This document shows positions 1 through 9,100 of a DNA stretch of 22,200 bases, piece after piece. Where the stretch lies: the NCBI GenBank assembly GCA_020650975.1, contig JAIPMN010017777.1:1512-23711 (forward strand). Reading direction: 5' to 3'. The notes under the pieces were generated by a model. That model was not told where the DNA came from. It worked only from the letters and a program-made list of their open reading frames with translations, and searched no databases. A program made the position numbers and the translations under genes. Positions within the stretch are counted from its first letter, which is position 1, and every line of letters starts with the position of its first letter. Origin of the DNA: Apostichopus californicus. Its lineage: Eukaryota > Echinodermata > Holothuroidea > Aspidochirotida > Stichopodidae.

Positions 1-281
1 CTCCCTTAAAAATACTTCAGGTTCTTGGCGACTACGTTGCGTTAGATAGTGTAAAACCGCCTACACCCCCCCCCCCTCCATTCCGGTCTAGTTGGTCATA
101 AGAACCTACACTAGTCTCTCCTACTATTAACAGTACACTCAATTCACCTAATATAGGTGCAATTATGTTTCACCATGAGGAACATGCTATAAGCTCATGT
201 TCCTCGGGCCCTCCCTTAAAAATACTTCAGGTTCTTGGCGACTACGTTGCGTTAGATAGTGTAAAACCGCCTACACCCCCC
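1..281. repeat. Direct duplication, 210 bp period
   Basis: Bases 1-71 and 211-281 are identical at every position I compared. Both copies then run into a C tract and diverge. The first copy is cut by the left window edge, so the true unit may be longer. This could be a tandem duplication, two ends of a dispersed element, or an assembly artefact at a C run. No coding sequence is visible here. Confidence 0.85.
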
Positions 282-550
282 TTTCATTTCAGCACGACAA
301 TAAGAAAACGCAGTAGGCCTATAGGCCCTACATGTATTCTCGGCATATGCGAATAGCGTGACTTTACTACGTACATTTACATCACTCACATCAGTCTATT
401 ACAGTCTAGTAACCGGTCGTGCAGCGCACCACTGCACCGTACGCATTACGTACACGTTGTATCCAGGGACCAGCTAGACCTCAACGAACATTTAGATTCC
501 CGCCATTTTACAATAGCGCTATTATATACTAAAAGTAAACAACATATTAG
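282..550. other. Unassigned sequence without a visible gene
   Basis: No splice-bounded coding segment, RNA gene or recognisable repeat is visible. If the paralogue at 882-1105 is an active gene, this stretch probably lies in its first intron. Confidence 0.4.
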
Positions 551-826
551 AGAACGGCATCAAATGAGACAACAACATCAAAGTAGACAACGGCATCGAA
601 GGAGACAACAACATTGAAGTAGACAACGGCATTAAAGGAGACAACAACATTAAAGTAGACAACGGCATCGAAGGAGACAACAACATTGAAGTAGACAACG
701 GCATTAAAGGAGACAACGGCATAAAAGTAGACAAAAACATCAAATGAGACAACATAAAAGTAAACAACAACATTAAATTAGACAACAGCATCGAAGGAGA
801 CAACATCAAAGGAGACAACAAAATAC
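551..826. repeat. Minisatellite with 18-bp units alternating in a 36-bp pattern
   Basis: The units resemble AAAGGAGACAACAACATT and alternate with units resembling GAAGTAGACAACGGCATT. This gives a 36-bp higher-order repeat in the middle of the array, with more diverged or shortened units at both ends. The unit length is a multiple of three, so long open frames made of repeated Met/Leu/Ser/Pro words appear on the - strand. They are best read as a by-product of the repeat. The array lies just 3' of the donor of the - strand paralogue exon, so probably inside its first intron. Confidence 0.85.
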
Positions 827-881
827 ATTGCCCTTTTGGCGTTCCATAGGTAAGCGACACAACTGGTCAAAGTCAACTCAC

Positions 882-1105
882 TGAATTTGTCGGTGAACCA
901 GCCTTCTCGGTACACAACTATAAGTTCCGCTGTTGCAGAACACTGATTGCTCGTCCAAGTCAAACTCACGCTCTCTTAACGGCTTCCCCAATTCTGGCTC
1001 CTTTCTAGATGTGGTGTTCTTCTTCATAAGTAAGACAAGTTTTATCAGATAAACAGCAATGACAAAAACACCAGTGGAATACGTGGTCACTTCTTCATTC
1101 GCCAT
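882..1105 (-). CDS. First coding exon of a second membrane-anchored class V aminotransferase-like gene (partial)
   Basis: This exon runs leftward on the - strand from ATG at 1105-1103 (A at -3 and G at +4) to a donor GTGAGT whose G is at 881, ending in phase 2. It encodes about 74 residues. A short N-terminus is followed by a hydrophobic stretch at about residues 10-26, then MKKN, then the motif block LREREFDLDE and FCNSGTYSCVPRR. The + strand gene has the same layout, with LREEEFDLDE, FCNSGSWSCVPRR, a hydrophobic anchor and a phase-2 exon end. The two are clearly paralogous. The remaining exons would lie left of about base 880; none is recognisable in the window and they are probably outside it. 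I cannot tell from this exon alone whether the gene is intact. A TATATAT run at 1141-1147 lies about 36 nt upstream of the start and is only a weak promoter candidate. Confidence 0.8.
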
Positions 1106-1193
1106 GATTCAAATTTGCTCCTCTTGCGGCGTAAACACAGATATATACAACAGTGAATGAATACAGTGGTGCTAAATACAGGCTCGCAGCCAC

Positions 1194-1213
1194 TGACCTG
1201 GTGGTAGAGGTCA
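1194..1213. promoter_or_regulatory. Everted AGGTCA-type repeat (ER8), possible nuclear-receptor site
   Basis: TGACCT at 1194-1199 and AGGTCA at 1208-1213 are separated by 8 bp. The symmetry extends to ACTGACCT/AGGTCAGT, which is 8 perfect bp per arm. It lies about 90 bp upstream of the - strand paralogue start codon. Everted repeats of this half-site are known binding sites for nuclear receptor dimers. Function here is inferred from sequence and position only. Confidence 0.3.
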
Positions 1214-1259
1214 GTCCTCGCAGCACGGAGGTGAATAGATCATTATGGAACGCCATTTT

Positions 1260-1425
1260 ATTCAATAATTACAGATATCTCTAATTCATTTTCAGAAATC
1301 TCTAATTCATTTCCAGATATCAATAATTAAAATATATTTGAGACATCAGAAATTGAATTATAGAGATATCAAGAATTATAATTCGAGGTATCCAAAATTG
1401 AATTCGAGATATCCAAACTTCAGTT
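1260..1425. repeat. AT-rich cluster of degenerate ATATCTCTAATTC-type motifs in both orientations
   Basis: Variants of AGATATCTCTAATTCATTT occur at about 1272-1320. Reverse-complement-like variants (AATTGAATTATAGAGATATC, AATTCGAGATATCC) occur at about 1350-1420. The whole is a ragged inverted repeat lying between the two head-to-head genes. It is probably a decayed short element. Confidence 0.5.
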
Positions 1426-1918
1426 TCCGGTACACGTGACTTTTCTCTTAACTGCACGAACGCGAATACTAGTAGTCTTAGCATTACTTCACTTTCAATT
1501 AAATTTTCTGATTGTAGGGAAAATCGCTAAGGTATTTTCCAAAGAACTTCTTGATATAAGTGAAATCAAAGAAAATTCATGAGCTGGAATTCTAGAAATG
1601 TGACGGATATGAAAGAAAATCAAGCTTAGAAATATATTGCCAATGCATGGAGCGCAGGAAAACCATTTATTTATATGCTTGGCCCATCGGTAGTTTTATA
1701 TGTAGCTCACATTGCCATACGTCCGCAATGCACAGCGAAGTGACCATGCATACAAATTTGTGTGTACTGTAAATAACGTATACTGTAGTTATCGTACCAC
1801 AATAAGAGTCACGGTGTACGTCCGCCTGAAAGGTTAACCATATTGTCGGCAAATAGGCCTAAAGTGACCTACTGTGGTGATTTGTTTGGCATTTTCTGAA
1901 GTCATCATCATCATTTTT
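1426..1918. other. Intergenic sequence without a visible gene
   Basis: This is part of the spacer between the two divergent start codons. I see no coding exon, no RNA gene and no repeat that recurs in the window. Confidence 0.4.
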
Positions 1919-2262
1919 GGTTACTTGCCTTTGGCATGCAAGTAACCTGTGCAGTCAATAATTTGCGCTTGTGTATATGCGTGTATAGATATATATGCGT
2001 GTGTGTATATAATGTGACGCCCTATAGCTTGTAAACACGACATTTCAAGATACCTCTGCAATTCTCACATGTGGCATGTGGCGTCATCATAATTAATACA
2101 AGAATCTAAGCTTGGACAAACTTTATCTTTGTCATGGACCCTTTCTTTTCCATGACATCCATGATGTTTTATAACCTGAATCATGTTTTAAAAGTTGCCA
2201 GAATAAATGTACCTAAATCTGCGTGAAAAACTAAATCTTTCTTACGATAATGGCAAGTAATC
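1919..2262 (+). repeat. Dispersed TG-rich repeat with terminal hairpin, copy 1
   Basis: It opens with a hairpin whose 10-bp arms GGTTACTTGC (1919-1928) and GCAAGTAACC (1938-1947) are perfect. A TG/TA-rich tract and a segment of the form GTGACGCC..GCTTGTAAACACGA..TCAAGA follow. It ends near GGCAAGTAATC (2252-2262), which resembles the right hairpin arm. Related sequence recurs at about 4985-5350 and 7130-7800. No coding capacity is visible. Confidence 0.55.
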
Positions 2263-2307
2263 GCTGGCCAGGGGAGGGGTAGGGGTAGGGGAAGGTTATA
2301 CTGTTAT

Positions 2308-2573
2308 ACAGTAGTGAAACGTGATACCTTGTTATCTTTAGCTGGACCTGAGATGTCCATCGCTTTATCGTTTGTACACTGTGCTGTGGGTATTGACCGC
2401 AGCTGTATGTACTGACTGTACACTAGTGTCTAATTACCGACGGTAGCAAGCTGTGTGTGAGTATTTTCTGGGATCGATGGTGGTGTCTAATACTTCTGTT
2501 ACACCTCATTCGAAACTAGGTCAGATTACCGGCATTAGACGTTTCTATTTGCGCGAGTCTTCAAATCCTTTAA
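2308..2573 (+). repeat. Dispersed repeat A, copy 1
   Basis: Shared blocks in order include GAAACGTGATACCTTGTTAT, CTGAGATGTCCA, GTGGGTATTGACCG, CTAATTACCGACGGTAGCAA, GATCGATGGTGGTGTCTAA, ACACCTCATTCGAAACTAG and GACGTTTC, ending near CTTCAAATCCTTTAA. The same order recurs reversed at 3667-4006 and forward at 5351-5670. This copy lacks the GTTGCTTGCAA 5' end seen in the other two. It has no coding capacity, so it is probably a non-autonomous element. Confidence 0.8.
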
Positions 2574-2950
2574 CACGTTCTCCAGCTTAAACAGCCTCCG
2601 AAACTTCAACAACTTCAAAATCACAGTCTCCTGAATCTTTCATTTTTCCTGCTAAGTTCTTTTCCCAGCCTACTGGCGGAAACAATTTTACGAGACAATT
2701 CATTCAGTGTTGTATATATGCGTTCATTACGTTCCTTCACAAATACGATGTGTTACTACTGCACGTAAGCCATAGAAATTGAAGTATGATGACGTAGCCA
2801 CATGCATTTGTGGGCGCTTGACCCATTACTCTCTGGTTGCAACGTACTATGATAACTTCTGCAGGTAGGTTGTGAACGGACTTCGAACCAATATTCAGAT
2901 TCAAGAGTCCGGTACAATATACAATTACATGTGTAAATGCTTGCTTCAAA

Positions 2951-3186
2951 ATGCCGGACAACGTGCGGTTATCAGCTATTATATGTTCTTCCGTAGGTCT
3001 AGTATTTGTTCTTTCCATTCCTTTGGTGAAGTTCATATTGAAAAGAAGAAAATCTCAATGCAGAGGAATTGATAAAGTAGGGAAACAATTACGAGAAGAA
3101 GAATTTGATCTGGATGAAGGATGTTCATTTTGTAATAGCGGTTCGTGGTCCTGTGTACCGCGAAGATTCATCGATCGACAAACAGA
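2951..3186 (+). CDS. Coding exon 1: membrane anchor and N-terminal motif
   Basis: This encodes residues 1-78 and two bases of codon 79. The donor GTAAGT starts at 3187 and the exon ends in phase 2. It carries the hydrophobic anchor (8-30), KRRK, the LREEEFDLDE block (47-56) and FCNSGSWSCVPRR (60-72). The family consensus at this last motif is FLNHGSFG.VP, so the usual His is Ser here. The paralogue exon has the same Ser, so this is a feature of the pair and not a sequencing error. Any upstream non-coding exon is not identifiable. Confidence 0.85.
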
Positions 3187-6100
3187 GTAAGTATTCACAA
3201 AGAACGCGTCCGATGTATTTGTGTTGGTTTGGGGGTTGAGGAGTTAATTTAGTTCAGTAGAAAAAAGGATCAGGAGGGACACTCAAGTCCCCATCAAGGA
3301 CCCTATAGGGAAAAAAAAACTGAAGACAAACACTCAGACCCGATTACAATGCTTAAAGTGCTGGTCCAAAGCATTCTTAAACCCATTGACACTACTTGTA
3401 AGTACAACTTCCTCAGGCAAACCGTTCCACTCATTCACAACCCTATTAGAAAAAAATTATGCCGAATATTTATCCAACATTGTGACTTTTGGAGTTTAAG
3501 ACAATGACCTCTGGTACAACTACTATTAGCAAACATGAAAAAGTCAGTGAAGGATACATTGTCAAAACCATACACTTTCCTGAAAACCTGGATCAAGTCA
3601 CCACGTAACCTCCTAAACTCCAGTGTGGTGACTGAGATTCAACAATTGTGACCGCCTATAATAATAACACCCTTTAAAGGGTGTGAAGAGTAGCGCAAAA
3701 AGAAACGTCTAATGCCGGTAATCTGACCTAGTTTCGAATGAGGTGTAACAGAAGTGTTAGACACCACCATCGATCCCAGAAAATACACACACAGCTTGCT
3801 ACCCTCGGTACATACAGTAATGAGACACTATTGTACAGTCAGTAGGTCTACATACAGCTGCTGTCAATACCCACAGCACAGTGTATTCAAAGGATACAGC
3901 GATGGACATCTCAGGTCAAGCTAAAGATAACAAGGTATCACGTTTCATTACTGTCTGCATTTTGTAGTGACACGAACAAAACGTCACTTGCAAGCAACAG
4001 AAAGTTTACATTTTCAGATGGCCGCACGCGGTTTGGGGCGAGTCTTCAATGCCTTTAAAGAACTAATAATCCTAGTAGCCCTCCTCTGGACCTTTTCTGG
4101 TACTTCCTCACCCTTAGCAAAATATGGGTTCCAAGCCTGCACAGCATACTCCAGATGAGGCCTAACCAACTGCATATAAAGCCTAACAACTATGTCATCT
4201 TTCAGAAAACTGAAGTTCCTCTTGATCATACCTAAAACCCTATTACCTCTTTCAGCAGCTTTGAGACGATGTTTAGAAGGTTTGGAGATGAGTCAATGTA
4301 GATACCTAGGTCTCTTTCAACAAAGACCTGTACGTAATTCCTCACCATTAAAATTGTAGGTATAGTTTTGGTTACTGTACTACTAATATGCATCGATGCA
4401 TTTATCAATATTAAAAAGCATTTGCCATCCATGAGACCAGGAAAAGATCTAATCCAAATCGGTTTGAAATTTCTCAGAATCGCTTTTGGAAGAGTCCTCA
4501 GAATACAGTTGGCGTCATCAGCAAACTTCTTAGCACAAAATATTACTGTCAATGTCATTTATGTAGGCAACAAACAACAAGGGACCCAAACAGACCCTTG
4601 TGGAACCCCACTAGTAACGTCCTGCCAAGAAGAAGCACAGCCTTTAATTACCACCCGTTGTTTCCTATTACCAAGCCAATTCTCGATCCAAGACAGTAAA
4701 TTTCCATTGACACCCATACTCCGCAGCCTAAGTAAAAGAAGCTGGTGGGGAACTTTATCAAAGGCCTTCTGGAAATCCAGGAACACGACATCTACAGACT
4801 TCTGCCTATTTAGTGAGCTTGTTATGTACAGTTGAGTTGTTGGATTGGTTGTTTAATCATACAAAGCCAACTTCAATTAGAATGCCAAAAGTCATGGTAT
4901 ATGCTTGGGAACTTTTCGACATGTTTGTGGTTACAGCAGGACTGCAGTCAAGTTCTGCAGCCTATCCGGTTATTCCGAGTTCATACGCAGGGAAGTAACT
5001 GAACGGCTGTGTGTGTGTCATCAATGTGTGTACGTGCGTGATCATTTAGCATGTACACGTGTTTTATTTCAATGATAATTGTAACCTTTGTAAATTGTAG
5101 TCATGCAGGCGGATGTGGCTGTGCGTTCGTGTGTGACGCCTTGCTTGTATACACGATATCTCAACAAGAAGGGAAGCTTGGAACAATCTAATATGACGTG
5201 TGTAGGAGTACCACATTCAGTAGGAGAAGCCTATTGTTTTAGAGGTCAAAGGTCATTTGGGGTCACTGGGGGTCAAATTTTGATAACCTTGTAAGCACAA
5301 TATCTCAAAAAAGGAAGTTTGGACCAATCCGCGTGCCACGCTCTGAAAAAGTTAACTTTCCGTTGCTTGCAAATGACGTTTTCTTCTTGTCGCTACAAAA
5401 AGGAAGACAGTAATGAAACGTGATACCTTGTTATCTTTTATCTAGACCTGAGATGTCCACGCTGCTATGTACACTGTGTTGTGGGTATTGACCGTAGCTG
5501 TATGTATTGTATCAACTGTACACTAGTGTCTAATTACCGACGGTAGCAAGCTTTGTGTGTATCTTCTTGGATCGATGGTGGTGTCTAACACATCTTTACA
5601 CCTCATTCGAAACTAGCTCAGATTAACGGAATGAGACGTTTCTTTGTGCGCAAGTCTTCACACCTTTTAATATGACCTCTAAGAATGGTAACTATGGTTG
5701 GCCATTTCTTTCTCCTGTGTCTGACCAAATCAGCTGGATACATTATTTCTCTTGTTTTCCAGACTCATTCGACAGCGGGAGAAGAACAACCAGCTATGGG
5801 CAATAGAGACCGAACCAAGCCTGATATGGGAGTCACATGAATTGTTGGCTGAGTTTGTTGGAGCCAAGGTGGAAAATATCGCCATAATTGATAATACAAG
5901 CACAGGTATAGTGGTTGTTGTGATGATCTTAAAGCAGCATTTTTCGTTTTGTCGCCGTTTTCTACTTTTTTGACATGTCCATCGAGTTTTTTACATATAT
6001 CAATCACAAAACAGCAAACTAAGATATTAGCCAAGTTTTTCCCTGCCAACAACGTTATTTGGCGAGTACTTAAGGATATTTGCAGATAATGAGAAAAGTG

Positions 6101-9100
6101 TCCACGAAAAATTCCACATTTAAAATTAATCGCATACAGTTCCCCAAACCCACTAGTTTGAAGTCATTCAATCAGAGATGCAGGTTTAGTTATGAGCTGT
6201 TGCTAAAAATAGATTCAAGACTTTGCGTTGGTACAACCAGGGAGTTGTAATGGAACTCCCTGGTACAACTGCCATATAGACTGTACACAAATCAAGCATG
6301 GTGTTGTATTACGTATTGGTCAATGACATTCGTAGTGTTTAAATATTCATATTATAGGCAAGGTTTATTGGGATCCCAACGGAAAATATCTTGGAGAAAA
6401 ACAAAGTTGAAAGTTGCAAATTATTTGACTTTTATGCCACCATTTGAAGTAAGATTTAAATAGATAGGCTAGTTATGTATGTCGTTTTGGCATAGTGGAG
6501 TCAGTGAGGTTGAGAAAAATCATAAAAAAGGACGCAAAATGCTGCTTTAAGCACCTTTTTGTATTGATTGTGAGTTTTTTATGCTAAATCCTGATAAATA
6601 TTCAATGTTACTTTCAATAATGAAGAAAAAACTCGAAAAATAAAATACTCTTCTCATTAGTCAGTTTTTATCAATGAAATTTGCATGTCTGGCGATGAAA
6701 CTGTCAGAACATTAGTAGAATCATGAACAAATAGCTAATTGCACTATTAATGACCATGCAGTCAATTAGGAATAGAATGGGAGTGACCTCCTTTGACCCC
6801 CAGGAGGGGGTCCTTCAGGGAACTAAAATAAAGAAAGGAAAAAAAAACGAAAGGGGAGCAACATTTCATGTTTTAAAATACAAAAAAATCCCTGAGGTGC
6901 AGTGAAAATAGCCAGAGGGTTGGCTCATACATGGTTTGATTGATTGATATCTTCTTTCAAAGATTTGGGTCGGAGTAATCGAGCATACACAGCACCTTTA
7001 TAAACAGTTTTGTCATTGGCCAACAACTATATAAATCACAATAACATTGCACTAGGGAAGATAAAGACACCATCTTACATCTTACAGTGACAGTTAAAGT
7101 GCTAGTAAGTCCATATGACTCGGGCATTTAAAAAAAAAAATTCCTTGCTGAAAGCAAAAGGAATAATTGCAGTCATGGTGTTTGTGTGTGTATGTGACGC
7201 TTTGGCTTGAAAACACTATAACCCAATATTACAAAGCTGGATGGATTTCAAACTTCATTTGTAGATGCACCACATTGCGTTCTTGTTTGCGATTGCTTTT
7301 GGCTGGGATCAAAGGTCAAACTAGGTCACCAGAAGTCAAAGTGTGAAAACCTTGTAAACAAGATAACTCAATATACGTACAATGTTGGATTGACTTAGCA
7401 TACATGTACATGCAACATAGTGAGTTCTCGGCTGCTATCATTGTAAAACATTGTAAACACAACATCTCAACATCTCGTGCTTGGCATGTTGATGTCCCAT
7501 ATTGAGTAGAGGAACCCTATTGAAATTGGTGGAGGTCAAAGGTCAATTGTGGTCAACATTTAATTCAAAGTCTGAAATGTTGTGAACATGATAACTCAAG
7601 AAGTACATCTTTCTTGAACTCCATACTGTACTTAGTACATGAATCCAGCGTGGTGAGTGCAAGTTATTGGTTGAGGTCAACAGACCTGTGTCAAAGTCTG
7701 AAAAACTTTTAAGCATGATAACTTCAAAATTAAAGCTACAATTGACCTGAGAATTCTCGAATACTATGATTTTTGGTGAACATAGTTGGGTCAAAGTCAG
7801 TTAAGTTTAGCTTTGTGAAGGGGATGTATAAGACTTCAACAAAACATAGGTCATCCAGGAAGTAAATTCTGCTTCAAATAATCAATAGTCTTACTTTAAC
7901 ACACTCAGGCAAACCCTTATCTGTTTTCACCCTCTGATATATTGTCATCCAGGAAATGAAATGTGCTTCAAATTATTGATATTCTTGTGTTGGAAGCTTT
8001 AAACTGACTCAAGTGCTGTTTATTAGTTTTCACACCCTGAGCTTCAAGGATCAACAGGTTATTTTCAATGGTCTCGAAATTGGCCATTGTCTCTATGTTT
8101 ATATACTAGATGCCATTTGCTTTGGCAGTCAGTTGTGCAAATATTTCTCTTTATTAATAATGTCATGTAGCGCTCTCATTCATCAGTAACAATTATTAAA
8201 GGGATAGTTGCAAGGTGGCAGGGCTTATTTGCTGGCGCACAATTTGGTAAAAGAAAATGTCCATTATTCTTACATCTATGTGTCAATATTTCATATAGGC
8301 AGACTGCGGTTTCAGGATATTGAAACATTTTGGAATAAAAACTCTATACTTTGAAACACTTACGAGTGAAATGGTTGATGCCACTCAAGGGAGTGTTAAA
8401 AATAAGCTAGAAATCTCTGATCTTTTCTGGTTCTCACTTAATTCTTGGACAATATTTAACTCACCTGCTCTACATTAGTCAGATAGTCAGTTGGAATTTG
8501 GAGCAAATTGTATGGCAAGGAATCACAACAGCCAACTGTGTTTCAAAGAAAGATGCTTTACAAAATATGGGCAAAAGGCAGTGAGAAAAGTTGATGCATT
8601 GCAGTATGTTTAATCTGTTGGCATAGTGATTGGGTCACTAAGGATTTTTTCCTTTCTAAGAAAGTTGTCTACCTTTATTCAAAGAAGGCTAGAGTGAGGA
8701 GTAATATAAGGAAGTGTTGTACTAGACCACTGTTTGATATTTGTTATTCCTACATGTTTCAACCATCTGTTGTGACCGCCATATGTTTAATACTTGAACC
8801 AAACAGTAAAGTGTATACCATACTGTATGTTCGTGTACTTGTGTAGCGAAAGACGAATACATTTGAAATGCAGGCTGTGCAGCATTGTCTCCTTTCTTAC
8901 AACCTTGACTCGATGTTTTCCATTTTGTAGGAACGAATGTCGCTCTCAAAACCCAGAAATACTCACCGGGAGATAAGATTTTACTGTGTAGTTTTGCATA
9001 TCCAGCGGTGATCAAACAAGCAGAGGCTGTGGTACAAGGTAATCCAGGTAAGCACTTCATGACTGGCCAGTGTATGTACATTATAAGTGTATTGAGTAAG

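Noticed and set aside
551..826. CRISPR-like array
   Set aside because: The units abut with no unique spacers and vary gradually. This is a eukaryotic minisatellite.
522..860. Long - strand open frame rich in Met, Leu, Ser and Pro repeats
   Set aside because: It is a by-product of the 18-bp minisatellite, whose unit is a multiple of three. It has no splice sites or recognisable domain.
2737..3036. - strand open frame across exon 1
   Set aside because: It lies opposite the well-supported + strand exon 1 and has no recognisable motif.
4368..4835. 155-codon + strand open frame
   Set aside because: It is the antisense shadow of the reverse transcriptase relic, whose - strand motifs are unmistakable.
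5765..6052. - strand open frame over exon 2
   Set aside because: It lies opposite exon 2 and its intron edge, with no domain.
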